Below, piece by piece: positions 12,264-23,992 of a stretch of 60,000 bases of DNA; within the stretch, counting starts at the first letter, position 1, and every line of letters begins with the position of its first letter. The stretch lies in NCBI RefSeq assembly GCF_963678635.1, contig NC_087062.1:64145253-64205252 (forward strand), read 5' to 3'. The position numbers were made by a program, and so were the translations under genes. This DNA is from Symsagittifera roscoffensis (lineage: Eukaryota; Xenacoelomorpha; Acoela; Convolutidae). Under the pieces are notes generated by a model. The model was given only the letters and a program-made list of their open reading frames with translations, was not told the DNA's origin and did no database searches.

Positions 12264-13036
12264 AGGCTGGAAAATTCTCGAATTTTAAATTTTCAAAAAT
12301 TCGAATTGTGACGTTACATTTCTGAGAATTGCTAAAACTGCCATTTTGAGCCAAAAAACAGAAGAATACAGAAAACAGCTGAAATAGCAAGAGACAGTCG
12401 GTAGAAGACATAGACAAAACGAAGCTTCTTATCGTGACGATCACGCCCGATAAGACAGCTAATTAGAGACAACAGACGGAAAGGAGGCTTCAGTGGGGAA
12501 GAAGAAAAGAGCAGTACCCTCCAGTGCCACGATTAACGACATTGTTACAGTGAAATCACGGAAGCGGAGGCTCCGCCCCCCAGAAACAGTATATGACGAA
12601 GGACTAAAAAGAACTGACTTTTTAGCTACTCTGATGCCATAAACCTTTGAATTAACACCTGTATTAATTGATATTTTAGAATATGAGTAGCTAGAAAGAG
12701 GAAAGGGTCAATCCATCTCCAATGGATTTAATATAGAACTGCCATCGAAAACATAGTAAAATAGGATATTCGAGCCGTGTTTTTAAAAGCAATCATGTAG
12801 TCTGAGGATACGGGACCCAGATATGTGGTTGTGTTCGCATGTAAACGGAAGCTGACTAAAAGTCGTTTAACTGATGGCCTGAGAATAGTAACCTTTTACT
12901 TAGCCCTAGACAGACCAGATAATCAACTGGCTAGGTCGAGACGGTGAAAAACGAGTAGAATGTAGGTAACTTACGCCGGCCAGTCGTTAATAGATACTTT
13001 TTCTACGCTCCGTCACTGTGTAGTATTTGGGCGAAT
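12264..13036. repeat. terminal-type repeat T, left copy (~775 bp)
   Basis: This segment recurs at 36398-37186 and 46930-47719 with scattered substitutions, and in part at 41.18-41.52, 53.51-53.85 and 57.87-58.29 kb. It starts GAGGCTGGAAAA, has the block TTAAATTTTCAAAAATTCG, a CTTATCGTG stem-loop, the stretch TTTTTAGCTACTCTGATG, and ends near TTTGGGCGAAT. It holds no coding frame. In position it could be the 5' LTR of a giant element whose 3' LTR is the 36.4-kb copy. I found no clear TG...CA ends or target duplication, so a LINE 3' UTR shared by several copies remains possible. Confidence 0.65.
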
Positions 13037-13084
13037 ACTACATAGACGTTTTTATGGCGCTCCTGGGTGGGATAAGGCATAAGA

Positions 13085-13965
13085 CAATCATGATCAGCAA
13101 ACGTTTCAGCGACGAACCCTCCGCTCCGGACGTAAGCCCGAGTTAGAGGCCTTAATTGCCTTTGTTGTACTAGGGGCAAGGTGCCGACCCTCCGCCTAGT
13201 ACTATTTAGGTTTTTAACTTAGTTAAGACCTAAAATTCCGGGGCCCGGAGGGTTAGGTGGGAAGTCATGAGCCCGCTGATTGTGACATTTAACCAGAATG
13301 TATGAAAATGCAATTTCGTATTCGATTTTTTATCGACTAGAAAAGAACATCTGAACTGGAAGATTAATAGTTTCAATGGATTAGCAACGTTATTTGAACG
13401 ATTAGACAAACCGTGAAGGTCGGAATATTCTGGCAATTTAAATTTTCAAAATTTCGATTTGTGAGGTCACATTTCTGAGAAATGCTGAAACGGCCATTTT
13501 GGAGAAAAACCAGAAGAAAATCAGAACAACAATAGTTGCAGTGGAAACAACTACGAAGAAATAACGACAGATAGATTTGAAAATTGTCAGAAACCGCTCC
13601 GAGTTCCGAGTTATAATGATTGATTTATATCTTTTCTGATAAAAAGATTGAGTGTTTTCGTGGCGGATAAGGTACCCTCCATTGAGTGTTATTTTAGGAT
13701 TTAAGCACGTTAATGGTGATTTCGCCGGTGACCGGAGGGTAGGGTGGTAAGCTGACCGACGTGTTCCAGACTTAACAGGGGCATCAAGGACAACATCCAC
13801 ACAGACTGTTGGGTATCGTTGACACAAATTTAGTATCTTTCGGGTACTATTTCATTAACAATTAAGTGTTGGGGGGCACAATTGGCGCGGTCCGATTGCA
13901 CCCTCCAGCGATTGCAAATTTCCGAGTTAAGCGTCTTAATTCGGGAATTTTGGTGCAAAAGAGGG
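13085..13965. repeat. leader repeat L, left copy
   Basis: The blocks 13085-13290 and 13600-13965 reappear in the same order and orientation at 54468-54690 and 54890-55250. Shared landmarks are GCGACGAACCCTCCGCTC, TGCCGACCCTCCGCCTAG, GGTGACCGGAGGGTAGGG and GTATCTTTCGGGTAC. Between the blocks (13420-13530) lies another copy of the TTAAATTTTCAAAA...GGCCATTTTG module that opens terminal repeat T. No open frame is maintained between copies, so this looks like untranslated leader or LTR sequence. Confidence 0.65.
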
Positions 13966-14339
13966 TATAGTAGTAATAATTAACGACTACTAATAGATTG
14001 TTATTCTCACTGTATTTTATTTATCTCCTATTTAGACCCGAGAAACACCCAATTTTTTTCGAAAATTACTGATTTTCGACCAAACTGTCAGACCCCAAAA
14101 ATTTAGATATCCGAACTTTTTGAGCAGCAAAAAACTTCTGTATAGTGAGCTACTACGTAGTTAAATTCCCCTATCTAGAGAAACCGCGCGGAAGGACACT
14201 CAATAGAAATTGACGAAAATGAAGTTTTTTCGATCAAAGTTTTTTCAAATTTTCCGAATTTCGTCCATATGTTTTGAGGATCGAGTTTTTGAGATTTCTA
14301 GAGTTAAAGCGATAAAAGTTTTTGTGTAAGGAGCGTGCT

Positions 14340-15310
14340 AGCATAACGTGCTCGGTTGCTAGAGAGATTTTTGAGTAACCCTCCAAATAGCTCCGTGGAT
14401 AGAGCTAGAGACTTAAAGATTGGAAAAAGAGCGAATGGGAGGGTCCAAATTTGATAGTTTTTTGGCCTAATTTTTGTTTCCAAACAGATTTTGATCCGTT
14501 TTTTTTGCTTCTACGCTCGTTTCAATTATTTTTAGTATTTCCCACTAAGAATTTTGGAAAAAGTGTTTCAGAACCGATATAGGTGGTTAAAAAAGGCCAA
14601 CCTGACGAACGCGTTTTTGCAATTTCTCAAAGACTAGCCAACCGATCGGAATAATTTTGGTACCACGAGGCGAAGTTTTTGACTAATTTCTTGGTTTTTA
14701 ATTATTTTTGGGTTGATAATTTCAGGAAAGAAAATTTTTGTAGAGTTTGTTAGTTCGGAGGGTCAAATTGTTCGGGAACAATCCGAGCGGCAGAAAATTT
14801 TATAAGATCACCTTTTTATCCTACTGGGAAGGTTGACCGAGTCAGCCAACCTAGTTTTAAGTCAGTTAGACGGCATTCGGAGGCTTTACAGTGGTAGAAC
14901 AATTCATTTTCATGATTTTTGGGGAACCCCTCGAAGCAACCCTCCGGAGTCAGCTAAGCCCCTTAGCAACCCTACTTAATAGAAATTTTCCACCCAGTCC
15001 TCCGAAGAAGTTAAAAAAACCCCCTCACAGAGAATTTAGCTTGTTTTGACACTTTCTGAGACAATTTGGAGACCCTCCTAAGTGAGATTTGAAAAATTTG
15101 AAATTTTGAAGGAACCCTCCGAAGTAACCCTCCGGAGCGTATTAAGCCTCATGTTGACCCTCTTTAGTGAGTTTAAGGGGACCCTCCGAAGTCACTTGGA
15201 TGACCGAGGTGCCCTCCAAAAAAAACCCTCCGGAGTAAGCTAAGTGTCTCAACAACACTCCGAAATAACCCTCTGTATTGACTTAAGCCGCTTAACAACC
15301 CTCCTTATTG
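14340..15310 (+). repeat. cluster of degenerate RACCCTCCGRAG motifs in the retroelement leader
   Basis: Around thirteen forms of ACCCTCC or its complement occur in under 1 kb, many extended to the palindromic core CTCCGGAG (for example near 14940, 15127 and 15225). More lie in the upstream leader repeat. The stretch is non-coding and precedes gag. Possible roles are an RNA structure, a packaging signal or a protein-binding array; none is proven. Confidence 0.6.
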
Positions 15311-15516
15311 AAAACTTAGGGGCACCTTCCGGGCAATTTGAGCAACTAAAATATCCATTTAGTGTCGGAATAAAAGGGGTCAACTACTAACGGGGTACAA
15401 ATTTTGGGGACTTAGGAGCCCAGTTGACCTGGAAATTCGTGATCAACTTTGGATTCTAGATCGGGTTTATCAGTGGTACCCGAACCAAATTTTTTTAATT
15501 GTTATTTTGGTTGTGT

Positions 15517-15807
15517 GGTTGCCTTGAGCTACTTAATAGGAAAGCTAGGGCAATCCGGGAACACATAAAAGAAGACCTCGATGAGTGTACTAAAAAATAC
15601 ACACTCACTTGAGAAGAAAAATGGGTTCCCTGCTCTCGTGCACTTGGGGCGGACCGGGTGTGGGAGAGCTTTTTCATAGACTTTAGAAGTTTTCGATCAG
15701 AGGTTGCCTTGAGCTACTTAGTAGGACATCTCGGGCAATCGCAGGACACCTAAAAAAAGACCTCGGTGAGTGTATTAGGCAAATACACACTCACTTGAGA
15801 AGACAAT
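15517..15807 (+). repeat. two ~106-bp direct repeats, each with an internal hairpin
   Basis: Copy 1 (15517-15622) and copy 2 (15702-15807) both start GGTTGCCTTGAGCTACTTA and end ACACACTCACTTGAGAAGA, 185 bp apart. Near its end each contains a self-complementary pair, GTGAGTGTATT facing AATACACACTCAC in copy 2, with a short loop. They sit in the untranslated leader upstream of gag. Confidence 0.75.
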
Positions 15808-16281
15808 GTTCTGGGCTTCGTTCTTTTGGAGCATTCCAATTGAGGAAAGTCTTTTTCTTCAAGACTAAGTTTTAATTATCTGTTACTGAAACCATCACTG
15901 TTCATTGATAAAATTTTGTTTGATCTTAAACGAGGCAGCGATTTGATACGAGTGTGGCGGTAAAATTATTTTTGAACAAAAAGATCGCTGTCGCCTATAG
16001 GGTGTTCTTATCTAGTTATCAATTGCGTTTTGTGTGTTATTGTAAAATCCTAAAAAGATTTTGTGATGCTGTTACACTAGATAATTGAGTGGAGTTGTTA
16101 ATATCTAATCTCTAAGTAGGCCCCTGGTGTAGTTGGAGCTGAATCACTTATAGTATTTCTACGAGATCGAAGGTACAATTTTTAATACCAGAGGACTCTA
16201 GTGAGTAGACTTGAGAAAATTTTTTCGAATTTAATTTTGAAACTTGTGCATTGCCGTCAAAAACTTTTTTAATCACGTAGC

Positions 16282-19001
16282 ATGCAACGCAGAGACTCAT
16301 TAGGAGCAACAACTAAAATTCCCAAGCTGAGCACGAGGACTACAGGAAAGTTAAAAACCCGGCGTAGCCAATCCACGACTAGCAGCATTTCCGACGTTTT
16401 TGCTGACGAAGCAACGACTAAAGATCAGGCTGGTCTTTCAGTGAGCGGAATGAAACTGAGAAGCGAGAAGAACCTCGATGGCAATCAAGGGCGAAGTGGT
16501 GGGACCAGACAGGCGAGCGAGACGCTTACGGACCCCTTCGAGGAAGGGGAGCAATCAATGATCCGACCCGACCACCACCATCACACGGACCTGGAAGAGC
16601 CAGGCGAGGACTTTGAACGGGAGGAAATTGAAAGAACGGAGGAGGCCTCGGAGCGTTCTGACGTCGGGACCGCGAGAAGAACTGTTGTTCAGGGGAATGT
16701 CCAAATCAGAGACTAAGAGTAACGAGTGGAGAAAAGAACAATCATCTCTCGTCAAGCAGAGCAAGAATGCGATGATGTCAGGTATAAGTCCGAAGAAGGA
16801 ACAAACGAGTTCAAAAGCCAAGAAAAGTGGGAAGTCTTTGTATGACGAGCGCATGGCGTCACTACAAACTGAGGGTTTATCTTCCAGTTATGACCATCCG
16901 GAGATAGCTCATCCGAATGTGGACTTCACGCCATGCCCAAGGAATGTTAAGAGCAAGAAAGCGTTGTCCAACTCGCCGACCAGGCCGATGTCTGATGGGA
17001 TAACCGTAAGAGTATCCTCGACGTTAGTCAGGTTGATGATGTCGATGGGCATTCAGAAGGGCTTCGAGTCATCAAGTACCACGCTACAACCCCAGTTGAC
17101 CTCATCTTCTCTGGGTCTCACCCCGGTATCGGGGACGGCTGGCAATATAAGTTACATTTTTGCTGGTGTAATGACAGGCCTTCAAGAGCTGGAGCTGGAC
17201 GGGACATGACTAAGAGAATAAATCGAGTCAAAGAGAGAGCTCACCAGGGTCAAGAGAAATTGCGAGATGAGCTAATAAACGTGAAGTCGTAGGCGAGAGT
17301 CGACCAGGCTCAATTGATTCGTAACACCGACCAATACCAAGGAGTCAGAGGAAAGATAGGTTAGGATGACAAGAGAGATCGAGCGACTGTTGATCGATCA
17401 CGACAATACCTATGCTCATACGATGACTAGGCTGGAGAAGAGGTTGGATGTCAAATCTGGCCTGATGATGCGGAAGCTTGACGAGATCTTAAGCGAGAGT
17501 AATCGGGAGGAGGATTTCGCCACAAGGGAGCGCACACGTCAGGCAAATGATGGAGTTGGAGCACGCAGCTATGCTGGGGCCAGCCATGTTCGAGAACGAA
17601 TTACGAATCTTAGCATAGGGAGCTGCCGAGGGCAGCCCCATCGAGGCCAGGTTGGACAAACCCGGTCCCGCCGGAGACGGGTGCCACCCCGGAGACACGA
17701 TTGCCCACTGTTCCACAAGTCAGATCAGTGCCAGATCTGACTACAGTCTCGCAGGACACAACGTATGCTTCGATGTTTGAGCCTCTGAATAGATATCTTG
17801 AAACATTCATCACCAAGCTCTCGAAGTCAGCTGAGAGAGGAGAGAGGTCAAGGAGGACACTCAAAAAGCCGAAATCACACAAGGATGAGTCAGATGGCTG
17901 TATCAAGACTTGGATAGAGTTGCTGAATCTCTCAAAGAAACAGGAATGCAGCGCATTGACAAGCAACCTAGAGGGTACCGCCCTAAGTTGTGTAATGGCG
18001 AAAAGGACCAATGAACGAGACAGCGCTCGCAAGATATTCGATATCTTGCTGAATCGTTTCGGCTCTGGTGTACAAGGGCATCAAGCTATGGTGAACTTTG
18101 AAAAGAGGCGTCAAAGAGATGACGAATCCATAGACAAGTTTTTGGACGACCTTGCAATCCCGAGGAGAGAATATCGGAGCGAAACTTGGCGATCGCCTCG
18201 AACTTCATGGATGGAGTAAGGAGTGATGAACTGAAAACCATGCTGGCAACACACACTTCACCCTGTCGCTTGACCAGGTACCCACGCCGATGATGATTTG
18301 CGTATGAAGTCGCGTGAGTACTTGCTCATAAAACCGAGGGCGCAAAACAGTTACAGCAACTATGGCAACTACAGCGGAATAAACACTGGCGCGAACTCCA
18401 GTTGGTACACCCCTCGTGACGACATGGATAAGAGGAGGTCATGTGCGAATTGTGGCTCGATGAACCACCATGTTTCTGCCTGTTTACTTACAGGCAGAAC
18501 ATGGAAGCGATAGGCTACTTTCTCGACGACGTTGATGCGACCGACGAGGACCACGAGGAGTACGTGAGAGGACTCATAATGAAGTATGGACCAAGGTGCT
18601 TCTTTTGCAATTTGGCGGGACACTTCAAGTCGGATTGCACTCAACTTTGGGATGCAGTGGCGGATGCGAAACATCCCCGCCATGAAGAGGCGCTTTCGGG
18701 CGTCAAAACCGGCCGAGCACGTCTGATGAACGAAGCTGAGTCTTGGAGAAAAGAGGCGACACCGAGCACATTTACGACTAAGAAGGTGAATACCTTGCCT
18801 GATGAGGTGATAGCCTCGAGCCCGGAGGCAGAGTCGGCCGGCCCGCTCAAGGTGGATTATGGCTTAGCGGCACGGACTGCATTACAGAATGTCCAGCAGG
18901 AGCTAGCCACGAAGGAAGTTGAGCAATGGGTAAGGTCGGAACTAGAAAGCATAGATCTTCGGGAAAAAATTGACATTCTGGGGAAAACAACGAAAGAATA
19001 G
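16282..19001 (+). pseudogene. gag: Ty3/gypsy-type gag, broken by several frameshifts
   Basis: Pieces lie at 16282-16716, 16613-17209, 17366-17740, 17701-18219, 18298-18513 and 18441-19001 in alternating frames. The N-terminal part is charged and low in complexity. The middle contains a gag/capsid-like helical segment ending IDKFLDDLAIPRREY. The C-terminal part has two retroviral-type zinc knuckles of the form CX2CX4HX4C (CANCGSMNHHVSAC around 18448-18490 and CFFCNLAGHFKSDC around 18598-18640), separated by a frame change. Knuckles in this order mark a nucleocapsid region that binds element RNA. The start is the ATG at 16282, the first in-frame ATG after the non-coding leader. No copy here could make an intact Gag. 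Confidence 0.85.
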
Positions 19002-19204
19002 GACAAACAGGAACCCAGGAAACAGGGACTAAAGCTAAATAATATATCGGGAAAAACCTATGGGATGACGAAAGAAGGAACAAAGACAATGACCATTATT
19101 TCAGTCGCAGGACACCAGGTGGTCAAGAACTTGATGGAACCGTCCGAGATCACGCTGGTACACCTGGAATTTATGCGGACTACCTGAGGGACAAGGATCC
19201 CAAG

Positions 19205-19855
19205 TTGAACCCCAGGGCAGTGCGAGCGCTGCTCACGACAGGAGGTCCAAAACTAATGAGAGTAGATGGATATTACATCAAAATCCATGGCCCATATCCG
19301 ATTCTGATGAATGTGGACGGCATTAACATCTACACAAAGGCTCACGTGACTGATGCAAGCGACCAAGTAGGCCGGATGTACATTGGTCGAGAAGAGCTTA
19401 AGGTGCAACGAATCGGGCATAACGCCATGCTTGAGCAGGATGCAGTCCACATAGGTTGCTAAGCCGATCTGGCAGCACATGTGCTAGTTGTGCAGCGCAG
19501 ACAACTTTCAGTTAAAGGACTGTTAGACACGGGATCAGTGGTCAGCGTCATGCCAGTAGGCACTTGGACTGATATGGGCTTCGACAGATCGGATCTGAAA
19601 TCGACAAACATCAGACTGGCAGCTGCCAATCAGGTAGCAATCTATGTGACAAGACGGACCCCGATTATATCACTGCAGCTTGGAGGAAGACATCTTTGAA
19701 TGAGCTTCCTGGTGTTGAAAATTTGAACGAATCCGATCAATTCATCCTGGGGACAGACTTGGTACGCAACTTTGATGTTACGATCGACCTCAACGACGGG
19801 TTGATCAGGATCAAAGGTCCTGAGAGGAAGTATGAAAAGAATTCTCTCAATTAGA
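19205..19855 (+). pseudogene. aspartic protease domain of the Ty3/gypsy pol, frameshifted
   Basis: The active-site motif LLDTGSVVSVM is encoded around 19511-19545, and the C-terminal flap/wall part (FILGTDLVRNFDVTIDLN) follows in another frame at about 19740-19800. The enzyme of this family works as a dimer and cleaves Gag-Pol. The catalytic DTG is preserved, but the frame is interrupted near 19460 and 19699. Confidence 0.85.
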
Positions 19856-20060
19856 TCTTAATTAACCAGGCAAAGGTGCCAATTTTTCTGGATCAAAAAG
19901 TTAGATTGAAGCCAAACCAAGCGTAGTAGCGACGCTTAGGATGAGGAACTTGAATGAACTCAGTAATGACAGTAGATGTGTCTGGTACCGAATCCAAACA
20001 GTAAGAGCTCCGCTATTTTAGAAAGAAGCTTCTCACTCACTCAGAGCCGACTTCTAAAAA

Positions 20061-21311
20061 TTGTTTTCAATGAAGTCCGAGACAGATGATGGGTTATCTA
20101 GTTGTTCGAATTTTCCCGAGAGACCAACTGAAACAGAGTTATTGGCAAATAAGTATGTCCTGCCCGAGATAGAATATCTGAAGGGTAAAATATCGGATAA
20201 GGAACTAGATTCACTCAGGGCGGTGCTAGATCGGAATGCAGACGTGTTTTCGAAGCATGGCCGACATAGGTTGCTGCAATTTTGTAGAACACGAGATTGC
20301 GACAGATGAGGTTTCCGTACCTCATAGGGAAGGGGCGAAGAAAAAGACCCCACACAAGTCAGAAGCGTGCAGGAAAGAAATCGAGATGTTAATGGAGTAC
20401 GACATGATTGAGCTGTCGAAGTCCCCGTGGGCCTGTGGCGTGGTCATGGCTAAAAAGAAAGGGGAGAACTCAGGTTTTGTTGTGATTTCCGTTACTTGGA
20501 CGCAGTGACAATAAAGGGCGCAAACCCGATTCCCCGCATCGATGAGAGCCTCTCCAAGTTGGGGGACGTGAAGTTCTTCATGACGTTGGATTTGGGCTCT
20601 TCTTTTTGGCAATTGCCACTCAGAAAGCAAGATCGGGAGAAAACGGGCTTCGCGTGCGAGCTCGGATTGTTCCAGTGAAAGAGGATGCCGTTCGGATTGT
20701 GCAACGCGACGGCCACATTCCAGCGACTGATGACCCAGGCACTCACGAATGTAACCAAGAAATACGGGAACGTCATCATGTGTTGTGTCGATGATGTCGT
20801 GATCGCAACACCAACCTTCGGGGATCATAAAGAGAGGTTGGATGAGGAGTTTACTTGCATGAGAAAGGCGGGCCTGAAGTTTAAACCCTCCAAGTGTGAA
20901 ATCCTCAGAGACTCTATAAAGTATCTGGGCCGCCTTGTGGATAAGCATGGAGTAAGACCGGATCCCGTAGTGGTCGAAGCGGTCTTGAACTGGAAGGCAC
21001 CTAAAACAGACACGCAACTGATGAGCTGTTTGGGGTTTGCTAACTATTATCGAGAGCTCATCAAAGGATACGCCGATAAGATATACCCCACGCAGCAGTT
21101 GATGAGAAACAAGTGTAAAAAATTCACTTGGACTGATGAGGCACAAGTTTCAATTGAAAACATAAAACGCGAATTTTGCGAGGCACTGGTCCTCGGCATG
21201 CCAACAGAGAAGGGGATGTTTGTGTTAGACACGGATGCATCATGGTTGAGATATTGGGTATACTTCACCAGGAGCAAGACTGGAACGGGAGAACGGTTCT
21301 CCGTCCGATAG
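20061..21311 (+). pseudogene. reverse transcriptase domain, Ty3/gypsy type, frameshifted
   Basis: Pieces at 20061-20309, 20236-20508, 20496-20678 and 20685-21311 together give the expected order: a region ending SPWACGVVMAKKK, the fingers (IPRIDESLSKLGDVKFF), TLDLGSSFWQLPL with the first aspartate, MPFGLCNATATFQRLM, the catalytic block CCVDDVV, then LGRLVDKHGVRPDP and LGFANYYRELIKGYA of the thumb/connection. The usual YXDD tyrosine is a cysteine here (one-base change), consistent with decay. The arrangement is standard for Metaviridae-type LTR retrotransposons. Confidence 0.92.
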
Positions 21312-21628
21312 CCTATGGAAGTTAGGTCTGAGCGATACTGAGACAAAGTACGGCGCACCAAATGTTCGCGGTGATCCCTTTTGTGGAAAAATACAGAGCC
21401 TACATGGGGAGCGCTCCCTTCAAATTGCGTGTGGATAATCGTGCTCTTGCCTGGCTGAAAACCTATTCGATGGAGCAAGGTTATATTGGTCGTTGGATCG
21501 TGCGCCTGGACGGATACCACTTGATCATAGAGCACCGTACCCGTGACAAGCACCAAAATGCGGATAGCCTCAGTAAAAAGACAGAATTCTATGAGCAACT
21601 AGAAGAGAAGCAGGCCAATAAAGCATAA
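21215..21628 (+). pseudogene. RNase H domain of the Ty3/gypsy pol, frameshifted
   Basis: The first catalytic aspartate region is LDTDAS (about 21224-21241). After a frame break the domain continues at 21362-21628 with FKLRVDNRALAWLKTY and IIEHRTRDKHQNADSLSK, the typical C-terminal signature with the last aspartate. It would degrade the RNA strand of the RNA-DNA hybrid in an intact element. Confidence 0.88.
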
Positions 21629-22791
21629 ATCAAAGACGGGTTTTCATTTCTACATAAGGAGACCTACGATAAACTACCACTCACCAAGTGGCTGGACAAG
21701 TCAGGGCACCCCATACCAGGACACCCTGAACTTCCGGTAGAGACGGCCGCTGAAATTAAAGTATTGGCCAGGGGTGATCCTGTCCCACTTGATCTGCTAG
21801 TCCGGTCCAATCTGGTACAGCAAGATCTTACTAGGCTTGGAATAAACAGCATAGCCCTGCTAAATAGGTCAGTGAACGCCGAACGTCATGGGGAAGCTCC
21901 GTGACTTGCTAGATAGAGAAGTGGATAGGCATGATCGTGAGTGGATGGAAACCATGCAGCGGTTGACCGTCATTGAGAGAACAGAGAAGAGGCCAGTGAC
22001 CATTCGCAGTCGACATGTTGAACAGGATTGCCTGTCGATAGTGAACCAGCTGGTAAACTCAATGCCAAAGGATGTCTTGTTGAGGACTTCGTTCACAGAA
22101 CATCGGACATCGATCCATGTCCAAGCTACTGAAGAAGTCCGGTCAAGTCGAAATCCAGCTTTACGAGAAAAGTACATTTTACGGATGCAAGGGAAGAGTA
22201 TTAGCCGAGCTCGGATTGTTCATCCGGGGACGAGACAATGTCCGGGGAGTCAGGCACTTTCGAGCCCGGACAGGACGACTTGTCCGGGGAGACAATGTTA
22301 GGACAACCAAGGGACAGAATGTTGTCCGGGGAGCCGGATTCAAAGCGACCAAGGGACAGAATTTTGTCCGGGGAGTCGAGAAACATCACAGACAGATTGG
22401 AACATAATGATATGGAATCCATCGGCTCGAGTGATGACAGGAGGCTCCAGTCCTGGGAGAACACATCGGAGACTACTTCCAATTCTGATGTTTTGGAGAT
22501 TGTGGTTCGTTCCTTGTTGGTGGAATGGAAACAGTGCGGGCTGGACCGGGAAATGCATCAAAAACCGGACAGAGACAGGTACACCTCCGATGAGGAGGGC
22601 ACTGTAGTGGATAATGCCGCAGATGAGCTTGAACTGATAGCAGTGTCGAAACGCCCAACCAGATTACTACAACATGGTCGGTCGTCCGTACCAACCTGGA
22701 GCCATTTGTGCAGGAAACAACACCTTTGAAGAAGATATGGTGTGTCAAGTTGATGGATGATGCCCAAACCCCGGAGATAATAAGCTGACAA
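21629..22791 (+). pseudogene. long linker between RNase H and integrase, with LSGE-type repeats
   Basis: About 1.1 kb separates the RNase H signature from the integrase zinc finger. It is coding in overlapping frames (21888-22301, 22117-22407, 22238-22729). A tandem repeat of about 42 bp lies at roughly 22290-22380, and the wider stretch 22215-22380 repeats the codons for LSGE after RDR or DD. The downstream part is acidic. I recognise no domain (not a chromodomain or dUTPase). It may be an expanded linker or an element-specific insertion. Confidence 0.6.
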
Positions 22792-23990
22792 TTGAACGTG
22801 GTAAAGACGAATCTGAAAGCCAGATACTGGCTGTCGGATCTCCTAAGGGCTCAACAAAATGACAGAATGACGAGCAATCTGAAGAGATGGATCGAGAACG
22901 GAGCACCTGACAAAGAAGATTTAGAGGAAGACAGCTATAAGATCTTGAAGCAGTTCTATCTGAAGAGAAAAGATTTGTTGTACCTGAACAAAGACGGAAT
23001 CGTTGCCTGTAAACGCAAGGAAGAGGACAAGGTCCTTGACAAGTATAATTCAATAGTGTTACCACAATTATACGAGACCGAATTGCTCTTTCGTTCACAT
23101 GATCAGATGGGCCATGAAGGTGTGGACAAAGTGTAAAACAGGATACAGAAACGATTCGAATGGCCTGGTTTGAAGAAGGCGTGAAAAATGGGTCTCTGCA
23201 TGCTTGTCGTGTCAACGGGCGAAGGACCCCAGGAAATTGAGTTTCCCCCTGCAGTCAAAAGAGTCATCGGGATTCAACGAAGTGGTGCAAATTGATCATC
23301 AGAAGATATGCATGACAGCCACGGGCTACAATCAAGTGCTGGTAATGATCGATCATTTCACGAAATATGCAGAGGCAGCCACCTGCACGACAGCATCAGC
23401 GGAAGAAACGTGCGATCACTTGATAAATGTGTGAAAAGCGAGGCACGGCTGCCCCATCACATTCCAATCAGACAATGACAAAGCATTCCTGGGCGATCTC
23501 ACGAAGGAGTTAATGAAGAGGTCGCAGCTGGCTAAGGCCCACTCGACCAATTATCACCCACAAACGAATGGCCTAGTTGAAAGACAAAATCACACGTTGG
23601 TATCCATGTTGAGAGTTCATTGCTCACGCTACATGGAAGACTGGGATAGACACATGCGCAAGTGATGGGCGCTCAAAACAGCGCAGAACATTCCACCACG
23701 GGAATAAGTCCGCCAATGATGCTAACTGGTCACGAAAAAGCTCTTCCGTTTACATTCTTCTACCCTGAGTACGAAGAAAAAAAACAGCACCGCAAACGTA
23801 CGTGCGTGATGTTATTAGAAGGCAGCAGGACCTCAATGAATTATGCAGAAGGAACACGCAACAGGCGGAAATCCGACAGAAAAGGAGATTTGATAAAAAA
23901 GACTGCAATGCAAAAGCCTACTCGGTTGGCGATTATGTCTGGGTGTTCCAGGAAGTAGTTCCACCAAAAGGAACCAAAAATTACTAAGAA
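22792..23990 (+). pseudogene. integrase core, Ty3/gypsy type, frameshifted
   Basis: The N-terminal HHCC finger is recognisable (HDQMGH, then CLSCQRAKDP after a break near 23136). The catalytic core has the first aspartate in VVQIDHQKI (23204-23434 frame), the second in FQSDNDKAF (~23466-23490) and the glutamate in STNYHPQTNGLVERQNHTL (~23547-23600). Frame changes and in-frame stops at about 23136, 23434 and 23665 inactivate it. Downstream, the frame at 23802-23987 carries SVGDYVWVFQ, the usual start of the integrase C-terminal part. Confidence 0.92.
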
Positions 23991-23992
23991 TA

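Noticed and set aside
16090-16282. tRNA primer-binding site next to a 5' LTR end
   Set aside because: I looked for a TGG-starting tRNA complement downstream of a CA end and found nothing convincing, so no site is annotated.
20322-21146. 274-codon open frame on the minus strand
   Set aside because: It is antisense to the RT domain and its apparent length comes from codon bias of the real plus-strand coding; no domain is visible in it.
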